A stretch of 35,178 nucleotides of DNA, from positions 1-35,178 of the forward strand of contig CAJUNS010000028.1 in NCBI GenBank assembly GCA_910587995.1, given 5' to 3'. Position 1 is the stretch's first letter, and the number at the start of each line of letters is the position of its first letter. This stretch comes from an uncultured Oscillospiraceae bacterium. GTDB lineage: Bacteria; Bacillota_A; Clostridia; Oscillospirales; Acutalibacteraceae. Below are positions 1-7,675 of this stretch, in pieces. The notes under the pieces are model-generated. The model worked only from the letters and a program-made list of their open reading frames with translations. It was not told where the DNA came from and ran no database searches. The position numbers and the translations under genes are program-made.

Positions 1-860
1 TCCACCTGCACACCCACAACACCACCGGCACCGGCGACATGACCAACCTCATGGCCGCTCAGGCTGGGGTTGACATTGTGGACTGCGCCCTGTCTCCCCT
101 GGCCAACGGCACCAGCCAGCCCGCCACCGAGGCCATGGTGGCCACCCTGCAGGGCACCAGCCGGGACACCGGACTGGACATGACCAAGCTCTCCGAGGCC
201 GCCGCCCACTTCCGGGGCGTGGCGGAGAAGCTGGACATCAACCCCAAGGTGCTGAAGGTGGACGTAAACACCCTGCTGTATCAGGTGCCCGGCGGTATGC
301 TCAGCAACCTGATCTCCCAGCTGAAGCAGGCCAACGCCGAGGACAAGTATTATCAGGTGCTGGAAGAGGTTCCGCGCGTGCGCGAGGACTTTGGCTACCC
401 GCCCCTGGTAACCCCCACCAGCCAGATTGTGGGCTCCCAGGCCGTGCTGAACGTGCTCTCTGGCGAGCGGTATAAGATGGTCTCCAAGGAGTCCAAGGGT
501 CTGCTGCGGGGCGAGTACGGCAACCTGCCCGGCAAGGTCAATGAGGAAGTGCGCAAAAAGTGCATTGGCAACGATGAAGTCATCACCTGCCGCCCTGCCG
601 ACCTTTTGGAGCCCGAAATGGAGAAGCTCCGGGCCGAGTGCAAGGAGAAGGGCCTGGGCCACTGCGAAGAGGACTATCTGAGCTACGCCCTGTTCCCCCA
701 GGTGGCCTCCAAGTTCTTCGACTGGCGGGATCATCCCGAGAAGCGGGAAGCCCCTGCCGCGCCCGCAGCGCCTGCAGCAGCACCCGTTGCCGCGGCTCCG
801 GCCAATGATAAGTCTCCCCGCACTTTGGTGGTGGAGGATCTGACCGGCGGCAACTTCTGA
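1..860 (+). CDS. Carboxyltransferase subunit of oxaloacetate decarboxylase / pyruvate carboxylase type, C-terminal part
   Basis: The reading frame is open from the left edge (first full codon at 3) to TGA at 858-860, so the N-terminus lies outside the window. The visible start reads HLHTHN, the metal-binding His segment of the DRE-TIM carboxyltransferase barrel. The GTSQPATE motif and a full PYC_OADA-type domain with the GGMLSNL stretch follow. This family transfers CO2 between oxaloacetate or pyruvate and biotin. The C-terminus has an Ala/Pro-rich linker (about 725-805) that normally leads to a biotinyl domain. Here it ends after a short tail (VVEDLTGGNF) with no AMKM biotinylation motif, so the biotin carrier must be a separate protein, presumably encoded upstream. 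Oxaloacetate decarboxylase alpha and pyruvate carboxylase subunit B cannot be told apart from this piece. Confidence 0.88.
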   Translation, partial: HLHTHNTTGTGDMTNLMAAQAGVDIVDCALSPLANGTSQPATEAMVATLQGTSRDTGLDMTKLSEAAAHFRGVAEKLDINPKVLKVDVNTLLYQVPGGMLSNLISQLKQANAEDKYYQVLEEVPRVREDFGYPPLVTPTSQIVGSQAVLNVLSGERYKMVSKESKGLLRGEYGNLPGKVNEEVRKKCIGNDEVITCRPADLLEPEMEKLRAECKEKGLGHCEEDYLSYALFPQVASKFFDWRDHPEKREAPAAPAAPAAAPVAAAPANDKSPRTLVVEDLTGGNF

Positions 861-892
861 GCCACTGGTTCACGTTGAGGTAAAATATTGGG

Positions 893-930
893 AAAGCCTG
901 CGCCAAAGAGCGCGGGCTTTCTTTATTTTT
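893..930 (+). terminator. Rho-independent terminator of the carboxyltransferase gene
   Basis: A stem AAAGCC-t-GCG pairs with CGC-g-GGCTTT around a short CAAAGAG loop. It is followed by CTTTATTTTT, 33 bp after the stop codon. Confidence 0.85.
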
Positions 931-1260
931 GAGACAGCCAGGCCGCAGGGGGAGTGGGCGCATTTATATGAGAGTGTTACGGAGTGGCCTCCGGCGGCTT
1001 AGGGGCTCATGACATTCGCTTCGCGAAGTCCCCTAAGAACCCACGAGTTATCCAAAGGATAACTCGTCAACCTCTTGTAAAGGGCGCTGGTCGCCAGTGG
1101 CGACCGTTTAGCGCCGACCGAGACGGCAGGCGAGAATGACGAAACTTTTCCTGTTGTACTTAGGAAGTTTTCTCCATACAAAACATGTGGTTGGCCGCTC
1201 CTGGCGCGGGGAGGACACGGGAGGGAAGCCGCAAGCATGTAAAAAATACAAAAATAAGCA
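931..1260. repeat. Gene-free spacer with three consecutive perfect hairpins
   Basis: I see no credible gene between the terminator and the tdh promoter. It holds three strong inverted repeats in a row. At 998-1037, CTTAGGGG pairs with CCCCTAAG and encloses TTCGC/GCGAA. At 1043-1067 an 11-bp perfect stem has loop AAA. At 1083-1115, GGCGCT/AGCGCC encloses GGTCGCC/GGCGACC. The sequence just left of the first hairpin (987-998, CCTCCGGCGGC) recurs in reverse complement near 4330-4340, beside another hairpin element. The block is probably a non-coding intergenic repeat element. Most of the spacer right of 1116 has no feature I recognise. Confidence 0.6.
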
Positions 1261-1289
1261 TTGAAAAGCCAGGCGCTTTGCGGTATACT
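1261..1289 (+). promoter_or_regulatory. Sigma-A-type promoter of tdh-kbl
   Basis: TTGAAA at 1261-1266, a 17-bp spacer and TATACT at 1284-1289. Transcription would start near 1296, giving a leader of about 70 nt. Confidence 0.8.
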
Positions 1290-1303
1290 GGATGCACAGA
1301 AAT

Positions 1304-1335
1304 AAGCGGGCGGAAGGGCTTCTTTCCGCCGCTTT
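1304..1335 (+). promoter_or_regulatory. Leader hairpin before tdh
   Basis: Within the predicted tdh leader, AAGCGGGCGGAA pairs with TTCCGCCGCTT across a short loop with one bulge. There is no U-run behind it (TGTAAAAAATT follows), so it is not a plain terminator. It may stabilise the mRNA 5' end or bind a regulator. The function is unknown. Confidence 0.45.
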
Positions 1336-1366
1336 GTAAAAAATTAAGGGAAAAGAGGGCGCTGCC

Positions 1367-2419
1367 ATGAACGATGGGATAATGTGGGCACTGGTAAAAG
1401 AAAAGCCGGAGGAGGGCCTGTGGATGAAACGGGTCCCCATCCCCCAGCTGGGGCCCAACGACGTGAAAATTAAGATCCGGAAAACCGCCATCTGCGGTAC
1501 GGATGTGCACATCTACCAGTGGAACGACTGGGCCCAGCATACCATCCCGGTGGGCCTGACCGCGGGCCACGAGTATGTGGGCGAAGTGGTGGAGGTGGGG
1601 CCCGGCGTGGAGGGCTTCCGCCCCGGCGACTTGGTGTCCGGCGAGGGGCACATTACCTGCGGCAAGTGCCGCAACTGCCTGGAGGGCCACAAGGAGAACT
1701 GCAAGGAGGCCAAGGGCGTGGGGGTCAACCGCAGCGGGGCCTTTGCCGAGTATTTGGTGATCCCTTCCTCCAATGTGTGGCCCTGCAACCCCAATGTGCC
1801 TGAGGAGCTCTACGCTATTTTTGACCCCCTGGGCAACGCCACCCACACGGCTCTCTCCTATGACGTGCTGGGAGAGGACGTGCTGATTACCGGCGCGGGG
1901 CCCATTGGCATTATGGCGGCGGCCATTGCCAAGTTCTCCGGGGCGCGGCATGTGATTGTTACAGACATGAACGACTACCGCTTGGAGCTGGCCAAAAAGC
2001 TGGGGGCCACAGAGACCGTGAACCTGAAGGAGCGCAACCTGACCCAGGTGATGAAGGAAGTGGGCATGACCGAGGGCTTTGACGTGGGCATGGAGATGTC
2101 CGGCAGCGGCGCGGGGCTCTCGGATATGATTCACAACATGAAGCACGGGGGCAAAATTGCCCTGCTGGGCCTGCAGCGCACCGACGCGGTGGTGGACCTG
2201 GAAACCGTCATCTTCAACGGCTTGAACCTGCGGGGCATCTACGGACGCAAGGTATGGGATACCTGGTATAAGATGACCACCATGATTCAGGCGGGGCTGG
2301 ATATCGCCCCGGTGATTACCCACCGCTTTGACATTCGGGACTATGAAAAGGGCTTTGAGGCTATGATCTCCGGCCAGTCCGGCAAAGTGGTGCTGGATTG
2401 GGCGCATATTAACGACTAA
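1367..2419 (+). CDS. tdh: L-threonine 3-dehydrogenase
   Basis: A 350-residue zinc-dependent medium-chain dehydrogenase that oxidises L-threonine to 2-amino-3-ketobutyrate with NAD+. The catalytic zinc ligands are visible as C43 in ICGTDVH and H68-E69 in AGHEYVGE. The structural zinc Cys cluster is CGKCRNC...C (98, 101, 104, 112). The Rossmann glycine motif is GAGPIG. The ATG at 1367 has GAGGG 7 bp upstream. An alternative ATG at 1382 matches the shorter E. coli-type start but has no ribosome binding site. Next comes kbl, 15 bp after the stop, which supports threonine dehydrogenase over a general sorbitol/alcohol dehydrogenase. Confidence 0.95.
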   Translation: MNDGIMWALVKEKPEEGLWMKRVPIPQLGPNDVKIKIRKTAICGTDVHIYQWNDWAQHTIPVGLTAGHEYVGEVVEVGPGVEGFRPGDLVSGEGHITCGKCRNCLEGHKENCKEAKGVGVNRSGAFAEYLVIPSSNVWPCNPNVPEELYAIFDPLGNATHTALSYDVLGEDVLITGAGPIGIMAAAIAKFSGARHVIVTDMNDYRLELAKKLGATETVNLKERNLTQVMKEVGMTEGFDVGMEMSGSGAGLSDMIHNMKHGGKIALLGLQRTDAVVDLETVIFNGLNLRGIYGRKVWDTWYKMTTMIQAGLDIAPVITHRFDIRDYEKGFEAMISGQSGKVVLDWAHIND

Positions 2420-2434
2420 CAGGAGGACGGAACA

Positions 2435-3631
2435 ATGCCAAGAAAAAATGATATTTTAGAGATTTACGCCAAAGAGGTGGAGTCCATCCGGGAGGCCGGG
2501 CTGTTTAAGGGAGAGGCCCCCTTCGTCTCTCCCCAGGGGGCCCGGGTAAAAATGGAGGATGGCCGGGAGCTGCTGTGCATGTGCGCCAACAACTACCTGG
2601 GCCTGGGCAACAGCCCCAGGCTCATTGAGGCCGCCAAGAAGACCTATGACGAAAAGGGCTATGGCTTGGCCTCCGTGCGGTTCATCTGCGGCACCCAGGA
2701 CATCCATAAGACCTTGGAGAAGAAAATCTCCGGCTTTTTGGGCACGGACAACACCATTCTCTATTCCTCCTGCTTTGACGCCAATGGGGGGCTGTTTGAG
2801 ACCCTGCTTACCGCGGAGGACGCCGTGATCAGCGACGAGCTGAACCATGCCTCTATCATCGATGGCGTGCGCCTGTGCAAAGCCAAGCGCTACCGCTATA
2901 AGAACAACAATATGGAGGACCTGGAGGCCCAGCTGAAGGCGGCGGATGAGGCCGGAGCCCGTATCAAGCTCATCGCCACTGACGGGGTGTTCTCCATGGA
3001 TGGCATTATCTGCAACCTGAAGGGCGTGTGCGGCCTGGCGGACCAGTACAACGCCCTGGTGATGGTGGACGACAGCCATGCGGTGGGTTTTGTGGGCAAA
3101 ACCGGCCGGGGCACTCCCGAGCATTGCGGGGTAGAGGGCCGGGTGGACATTATCACCGGCACTTTGGGCAAGGCCCTGGGCGGGGCCTCTGGCGGCTATA
3201 CCAGCGGCCGGCGGGAGATTATCGCCCTGCTGCGCCAGCGCAGCCGCCCCTATCTGTTCTCCAACACCCTGGCTCCCGCCATTGCCGGGGCCAGCATCGA
3301 GATGCTGAACATGCTGGAGGAGAGCACCGCCCTGCGGGACCACCTGGAAGAGGTGACCGCCTATTACCGCCAGCTGCTGGTGGAAAACGGGTTCGACATT
3401 ATCCCAGGCACCCACCCCTGTGTGCCAGTGATGCTCTATGAAGAGAAGCTGGCCGTGGAATACGCCAAGCGGATGATGGAAAAGGGCGTGTACGTGGTGG
3501 CCTTCTCCTACCCGGTGGTGCCCAAGGGCCGGGCCCGCATCCGCACCCAGGTCTGCGCCAGCCACACCAAAGAGGATGTGGCCTTTGCGGTGGAGTGCTT
3601 CAAGCAGGTCCGGGCGGAGCTGGAGGCATGA
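2435..3631 (+). CDS. kbl: Glycine C-acetyltransferase (2-amino-3-ketobutyrate CoA ligase)
   Basis: A 398-residue PLP enzyme of the alpha-oxoamine synthase family. It cleaves 2-amino-3-ketobutyrate with CoA into glycine and acetyl-CoA, the second step after Tdh. The PLP lysine is K246 in GTLGKALGG, and the cofactor-ring Asp/His pair lies in VDDSHAVG (about 212-218). Length and domain order match E. coli Kbl. The start is fixed by AGGAGG at 2421-2426, 8 bp before the ATG. It is co-transcribed with tdh, and its stop overlaps the next start (ATGA), so a third gene belongs to this operon. The family also includes 8-amino-7-oxononanoate synthase, but the tdh context settles the role. Confidence 0.95.
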   Translation: MPRKNDILEIYAKEVESIREAGLFKGEAPFVSPQGARVKMEDGRELLCMCANNYLGLGNSPRLIEAAKKTYDEKGYGLASVRFICGTQDIHKTLEKKISGFLGTDNTILYSSCFDANGGLFETLLTAEDAVISDELNHASIIDGVRLCKAKRYRYKNNNMEDLEAQLKAADEAGARIKLIATDGVFSMDGIICNLKGVCGLADQYNALVMVDDSHAVGFVGKTGRGTPEHCGVEGRVDIITGTLGKALGGASGGYTSGRREIIALLRQRSRPYLFSNTLAPAIAGASIEMLNMLEESTALRDHLEEVTAYYRQLLVENGFDIIPGTHPCVPVMLYEEKLAVEYAKRMMEKGVYVVAFSYPVVPKGRARIRTQVCASHTKEDVAFAVECFKQVRAELEA

Positions 3632-4272
3632 GCTTTGGGCTCTATTCGCTGTTGGCCCTGCCCCTGTGGGGCGTACAGTTCGCCCTGTACTTCATTTTGC
3701 GCCGGGCAGGACTGAGCCGGGAAAGTCTGGCGGCCAAGTGCGCCGGGAGCTTTTTGGCTGTGGCTTCGGCGGTGATTGCCATTCTGCAACAGGGCGGAAA
3801 TCCCCTGGGGGAGCCGGTTTTCTGGTTCTTCGCCCTATGTACGGCGGCGGATGCCCTGTTGGAGCTCTGGTTTGTACCGGGGATGCTGGTGTTTGGCGCG
3901 GCCCATTTCTGCCTGATTTTGTGGCTTTGGGGGCTGGCCCCGGTAACGGGGTGGAGCCTGTGCCTATGGCTTTTGGCCTATGGGGCGGCGGCGCTGCTCT
4001 TCCGCCGGGAGCTGCCTAAGCTAGGGAAGCTGCTGGTTCCCTTCTGCCTGTACCCAGCGTTGCTGGGGGCTTCCTTAGCCTTGGGGGCTGTGCTGCCCTT
4101 TACGGCTGGGGCGGGCTATTGGCCGCTGGCGGTGGGGACGCTGTGCTTTTTTGTCTCCGACATGCTGGTGGCAAAGGGGGAGCTTTGCGGGCTGGACCCC
4201 AAGTGGCACAAGCCGGTGATGCTGCTCTATTGGGCGGCGCTGTACCTGATCTCCGCCGCGCTGTGGCAATAG
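3628..4272 (+). CDS. YhhN-family (TMEM86-like) integral membrane protein, lysoplasmalogenase-related
   Basis: A 214-residue protein that is almost all hydrophobic, with about eight predicted membrane segments. The sequence FFVSDMLVA near residue 175 matches the conserved C-terminal signature of YhhN/TMEM86 proteins. Animal TMEM86 members hydrolyse the vinyl ether bond of lysoplasmalogens, and many anaerobic Clostridia make plasmalogens, so a lipid role is plausible but unproven here. The ATG at 3628 overlaps the kbl TGA by 4 bp, which implies translational coupling. No pathway link between threonine breakdown and this protein is obvious, so the pairing may just reflect operon sharing. Confidence 0.8.
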   Translation: MSFGLYSLLALPLWGVQFALYFILRRAGLSRESLAAKCAGSFLAVASAVIAILQQGGNPLGEPVFWFFALCTAADALLELWFVPGMLVFGAAHFCLILWLWGLAPVTGWSLCLWLLAYGAAALLFRRELPKLGKLLVPFCLYPALLGASLALGAVLPFTAGAGYWPLAVGTLCFFVSDMLVAKGELCGLDPKWHKPVMLLYWAALYLISAALWQ

Positions 4273-4355
4273 GGGAAACGGGAAAGGCTCTGGAAGAGCT
4301 CCGCATAGCGAAGATTCTGTGACCCTAGGCCGCCGGAGGCTGCTGGTATGCTTTT

Positions 4356-4472
4356 TATAGTAAACGCACTTGAAAATCGGTATTTACCGATTTTCAAGCA
4401 GGGCGGCGCGGGCGCACCCGTGCCGCCAGGTTCAAAAGAGGTATCACCTCTTTATGAACCGCGTTAACTATA
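4356..4472. repeat. Cloverleaf-like intergenic repeat, copy 1 (full)
   Basis: The ends TATAGTAAACGC and GCGTTAACTATA are inverted repeats (11 of 12 pair). Inside are three hairpins in tandem. 4369-4398 has a perfect 14-bp stem with loop TT. 4402-4427 has an 11-bp GC stem with one G-U pair and loop CGCA. 4429-4460 has 14 bp with one bulged A. Folded, this gives a closing stem plus three arms. A second copy lacking the first arm lies at 10291-10375. There is no coding capacity. It may be a MITE-type element or a structured RNA module. Confidence 0.75.
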
Positions 4473-4486
4473 TTTGAACGATCTAT

Positions 4487-4526
4487 AAAAAAGACCGCCT
4501 GGAGGCATTGCCCCGGCGGTCTTTTT
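4487..4526. terminator. Bidirectional terminator between convergent YhhN and AraC genes
   Basis: AAAAAAGACCGCC pairs with GGCGGTCTTTTT around a 15-nt loop. A-run and T-run flank the stem, so it can work on both strands. It lies between convergent transcription units and touches the stop codon of the minus-strand gene. Confidence 0.9.
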
Positions 4527-5412
4527 ACTGGCGGTTTCGAGCCTTGCGCCAGTCCTTGGGGGAGGCCCCATAGCGGGCCCGGAATTTCCGGTAGAAATAG
4601 CTGGTGTTGTCATAGCCCACCGCGTCAATCACGCCATCGATGGGAAGCCCGGTTTCCTCCAGCAGTACCCGGGCCTGCTCCAGGCGCTTTTCCAGCAGCA
4701 GCTCCTTAAAGGTTCTTCCAGTGGAGCTGTGGATGGTGTGGCTCAAATAGGGCAGGGACACATGGAGCTGGCCTGCCAGCCGGGTCAGGTCCGCGTCCCG
4801 GTAGTTTTCCTCCACTTCCCGCAGAGCCGCCAGCACAAGGCCGCTATTCCCCGGCTCGTTTAGGGTGGGCAGCTCTTCCATCAGCTGAAGCAGCAGCAGG
4901 CACATGGTGGCCAAAGCGGTCCGGCTTCCGCCTTGACCAGGGAAGGCCAAATTCCACAGCAGGTTTTCCACCAAGTTCTGCACGGACGGGCATCCGGCGG
5001 TTTGAAAGTGCAGGCAGCCAATGCCGCCGCTGCTTTTGCGCAGACCGTCTAAGAGAAACTCCGCCAGGGCGTTGCTTTTGCCAGCCATTTCCCGGGCATA
5101 GGGGAAAAAGGGAGGAAGCAGGAGAAAGCGGACGCCCAGGCACTCTTCCCCAGCCTCTACCTGGTGGCGGACGGACTGGTTGAGAAGGAGCAGCTCCCCG
5201 GCCCGCAGGGTCAAGGGGGCGCCGTCTATGCGGTGGCGGCTGCCGCCTTGGCACATATAGAGCAGCTCCACCGAGGCGTGGCGGTGCTCGGGAACCGCCG
5301 CGCGGAAAACCTGGGGCCGCAGGGCGATTCCCTGGCCGGCCAGGTCTTCCTTCCAGGCCACAGCCTCTCCAGCTAAAATTTTTCGCAGCTGCTCCAGCAA
5401 GGCTTTCTCCAT
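4525..5412 (-). CDS. AraC-family transcriptional regulator
   Basis: A 295-residue regulator with an N-terminal cupin-type sensing domain (HASVELLYMCQGG, then a segment like AGELLLLNQSVRH). The C-terminal double helix-turn-helix spans about residues 195-293, with LARQ/LHVSLPYLSHTIHSSTG-type and DAVGYDNTSYFYRKFRARYG signatures. The reading frame also opens at a TTG at 5430, but the ATG at 5412 is preferred because AAAGGCGG lies 7 bp upstream of it. It sits directly after the GT51 gene, 14 bp past its stop, so the two are probably co-transcribed. The effector and target genes cannot be read from the sequence; sugar-type AraC regulators share this layout. Confidence 0.9.
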   Translation of the reverse strand: MEKALLEQLRKILAGEAVAWKEDLAGQGIALRPQVFRAAVPEHRHASVELLYMCQGGSRHRIDGAPLTLRAGELLLLNQSVRHQVEAGEECLGVRFLLLPPFFPYAREMAGKSNALAEFLLDGLRKSSGGIGCLHFQTAGCPSVQNLVENLLWNLAFPGQGGSRTALATMCLLLLQLMEELPTLNEPGNSGLVLAALREVEENYRDADLTRLAGQLHVSLPYLSHTIHSSTGRTFKELLLEKRLEQARVLLEETGLPIDGVIDAVGYDNTSYFYRKFRARYGASPKDWRKARNRQ

Positions 5413-5426
5413 CGTCCCGCCGCCTT

Positions 5427-6152
5427 TCAAGCCGCGGGGGCGGCGCAGGCCAAAATGCTGTCCACCCGGTTGGGGTCCAGGCCAGAGTACTTCACCATCA
5501 GCCCCAGCACCTGCTTTTGACGTTGATGGGCCAGATCAGGGTTTTCGTTCAGATCATAGACGGAGGGGGCATTGGGGATGCCCGCCAGCAGGGTGGCCTC
5601 ATAGTCATCCATCTGGGAGGGGTCTTTTCCAAAGTATTCCCGGCAGGCGTCGCCCACATTATAGCAACCGCTGCCAAAGTAGATGCTGTTGACATACAGC
5701 TCTAAAATTTCGTCCTTGCTGAATTGGCTTTCCAGTTTCCAGGCCATAAACATTTCGGCGATTTTTCGGGTGAACTCTTTTTCCTGGGTAAAATAGAGGT
5801 TTTTGGCCAGCTGCTGGGTGATGGTGCTGCCTCCCTCTACCAGGGACATGGCCTGTAAGTCGTGGAGGGCCGCCCGGGCAATGGCTTTAAAGTCCACGCC
5901 GCCGTGCTCATAAAAACGGTGGTCCTCTACAGCGAGAACGGCCTGGGGATAGGTTTCGGGCAGACTGGCCAATGGGGTGAAGCCGGGCTGCTCCCGGACT
6001 TCTTTCACGGCCTTGGAGACAGGCTTGGCGGCCAGAGCGCTGGTGTACAGGGAGTAGCCCCGCAGCGCAAGGGCTCCGGCAGCGCAGACGCAGAGCAGGA
6101 AGAGGGCTAAAACGGTGTTTCGAATGATTTTTCCACAGCGTTTCTTTTTCAT
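5427..6152 (-). CDS. Monofunctional GT51 peptidoglycan glycosyltransferase (transglycosylase)
   Basis: A 241-residue membrane-anchored enzyme that polymerises lipid II into glycan strands on the outer face of the membrane. A single membrane segment (about residues 11-31) is followed by the GT51 motifs. These are EDHRFYEHGG with the catalytic Glu76, GGSTITQQLAKN (107-118), RKIAEMFMAWKLE with the second acidic residue at E133, and KDEILELYVNSIYFG (146-160). No penicillin-binding transpeptidase domain follows, so it resembles MtgA/SgtB-type enzymes rather than class A PBPs. AAAGGAG lies 10 bp before the ATG. A short CCCGG/CCGGG hairpin occupies its leader. Confidence 0.92.
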   Translation of the reverse strand: MKKKRCGKIIRNTVLALFLLCVCAAGALALRGYSLYTSALAAKPVSKAVKEVREQPGFTPLASLPETYPQAVLAVEDHRFYEHGGVDFKAIARAALHDLQAMSLVEGGSTITQQLAKNLYFTQEKEFTRKIAEMFMAWKLESQFSKDEILELYVNSIYFGSGCYNVGDACREYFGKDPSQMDDYEATLLAGIPNAPSVYDLNENPDLAHQRQKQVLGLMVKYSGLDPNRVDSILACAAPAA

Positions 6153-6298
6153 AAGGGACCGGCTCCTTTCGGCCCGGAGATCCGGGCGCTTGTTTTGATG
6201 TCCCTATGATACCAGCCGATTCTTGCGAAATTCTTACGGGAATTCTTTAGAATCCCTGTCTTCGCCTTACGGTTTTGTAAGGACGGGGGAGAGACCCC

Positions 6299-6380
6299 GG
6301 CCCCTGGCCCCGCGTTCCGCGGGGCGCGGGAGCGTCCTTTGGCCGCTCCGCCCCTCGTCCAAAGGACGAGGGCAGGGGCC
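6299..6380. repeat. 82-bp four-way-junction (outer stem plus three hairpins) intergenic element
   Basis: The outer stem GGCCCCTG (6299-6306) pairs perfectly with CAGGGGCC (6373-6380). Inside are three hairpins. GCCCCGCG/CGCGGGGC (6307-6325) has loop TTC. GGAGCG/CGCTCC lies at 6329-6349. CCCTCGTCC/GGACGAGGG (6352-6372) has loop AAA. Nothing here encodes protein. It lies between the divergently spaced GT51 gene head and the 3' end of the methyltransferase. The identity is unknown. Confidence 0.65.
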
Positions 6381-6408
6381 TCCCAGAGGGCTTGCCCCTA
6401 GTGCATGC

Positions 6409-7425
6409 CTAGCCCCCCTGCCGCTCCATCACAAAAATAGCAGCCTTCTTCCCCGAGGCCAAAATATCGTACCGGGCGGCCAGCGCCAGGGCCGGGGCCT
6501 GTGCCAAAGCTGCCTCCAGCTCGTTTTTTCCGGCGGTGAGCACTACGGCCCGCCCGCCGGGCCGCAGGGCCAGGGCAAACTGCTCCAGCATCCGGCCATA
6601 AAATTCCTCCAAAGGCAGGTCCAAGCCCTGGTACAGCCCCCAGGGCGGGTCGGTGACAATGGCGTCCAAGCTTCCCGGCCCCAGAAACGTCCCCAGGGTG
6701 AAAGCGTCCCGGCACTCCAATATCAGGCCAGGGCCGGGCTTTATCTTATTTTTCGCATAGGCCAGGGCCTCTTCGTTTCGGTCAAAGCCCCATAGCTGTT
6801 CATAAGGGAAAAACTCCCGCCCTGAGGCCGGAATGGCCCCATAGCCGCAAAAAGGGTCCGCCACCGCCTTGGCGGGCCCGGCCAGCCAGCACAGCAGATA
6901 GGCCAGCTCTGGGTGCAGCTCCCCTGGGTGCAGCAGTTTGTCATAGGCCTTATGCCGGGTCAGCCGCTTCAGAAAGTAGGCGGCGCCCTCCCGCCGGGCC
7001 AGGACCCAAAATTCCTGGTCCGGCAGGCTGCGGTCCACCCTCATGCCGGTCTCCTGAGCAATGCGCCTTTCCAGCGCTTCTTTGGCGGCTTTGCTCACTC
7101 CAGTGAGCTGGTTTTGGCAGGAGGTCACCACCCGGAAGCTTTTGCCCCGTTTCCCCTCCCGGGCGGCGGACCAGTCCACCTCTTTGCTGGGCAGGGCCCG
7201 CAAAAACTTTTCCAGCCCCGCCTTATCCGCCTTGGCCTGGGCCCGGTACAGCACCCGGAACCGGTTGTTTAGACAGGGCGTGGAAAGCCGCGCTCCCGCT
7301 TCCAGCTCATATTCCACCGCGCCGCTCATCAACCGCCCAATGCAGGCCGCGCCGCTTTCTTGTAAAATCCCGGATACAATCTGCTCCGCGCCGGGGACAA
7401 AGGTTCCAAAATAGCGATGCTTCAT
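6409..7425 (-). CDS. THUMP-type class I SAM-dependent RNA methyltransferase (UPF0020/RlmL-Trm14-like)
   Basis: A 338-residue protein. The N-terminal half (about 1-150) looks like the THUMP/ferredoxin-like RNA-binding part of this family (YFGTFVPGAEQIVSGIL, NNRFRVLYRAQ). The C-terminal half is a Rossmann methyltransferase with SAM motif ADPFCGYGAIP (189-199) and catalytic motif VTDPPWG (257-263), typical of enzymes that methylate an exocyclic or ring nitrogen on guanine or adenine. AAGGAG lies 6 bp before the ATG. The substrate could be rRNA or tRNA and is not decided by sequence here. No operon partner is evident. Confidence 0.8.
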   Translation of the reverse strand: MKHRYFGTFVPGAEQIVSGILQESGAACIGRLMSGAVEYELEAGARLSTPCLNNRFRVLYRAQAKADKAGLEKFLRALPSKEVDWSAAREGKRGKSFRVVTSCQNQLTGVSKAAKEALERRIAQETGMRVDRSLPDQEFWVLARREGAAYFLKRLTRHKAYDKLLHPGELHPELAYLLCWLAGPAKAVADPFCGYGAIPASGREFFPYEQLWGFDRNEEALAYAKNKIKPGPGLILECRDAFTLGTFLGPGSLDAIVTDPPWGLYQGLDLPLEEFYGRMLEQFALALRPGGRAVVLTAGKNELEAALAQAPALALAARYDILASGKKAAIFVMERQGG

Positions 7426-7493
7426 CTCTTTCTCCTTGAAACATAGTTTGTGTGAATAGGGCGGAGCTTCCGCGCCCGTGCCCTAAAATGCCG

Positions 7494-7582
7494 GGGAGCG
7501 TCCGTTTCGGAGAGCTTTTCGTGTTCCCCCACCCTGCGGGCGGAGAAACACAGATGATTATCTCTGTGGTTGGGACACACCC
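7494..7582 (+). repeat. GGGAGTGTCC-ended repeat, copy A
   Basis: An 89-bp element with imperfect terminal inverted repeats (GGGAGCGTCC and GGACACACCC). The shared interior begins CGTTTCGGAGAGCTTTTCG, followed by a GC-rich hairpin and CACAGATGATTATCTCTGTG. It lies immediately upstream of the DtxR promoter. Confidence 0.85.
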
Positions 7583-7598
7583 AAAATGCCGGTTCCTC

Positions 7599-7627
7599 TT
7601 GAAATTTTTGAAAAAGAACGATATAAT
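7599..7627 (+). promoter_or_regulatory. Strong sigma-A promoter of the DtxR-family gene
   Basis: TTGAAA at 7599-7604, a 17-bp spacer and consensus TATAAT at 7622-7627, with AGGAGG at 7661-7666. It lies within the first codons of a longer reading frame, which shows that upstream ATG is not the start. Confidence 0.88.
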
Positions 7628-7675
7628 AGGAAAACTAGAGTATTCCATGGCGTTTCCCCCAGGAGGCACGGAGCG

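Noticed and set aside
1160..2407. Long open frame on the minus strand across tdh
   Set aside because: It is the antisense shadow of a clearly coding GC-rich gene. It is His/Gly/Ala-rich with no domain, and its head runs through the spacer and promoter of tdh.
7586..7675. N-terminal extension of the DtxR gene from an upstream ATG
   Set aside because: The extension would cover the -35 and -10 boxes, and the translated residues do not fit the family. The ATG at 7676 has AGGAGG.
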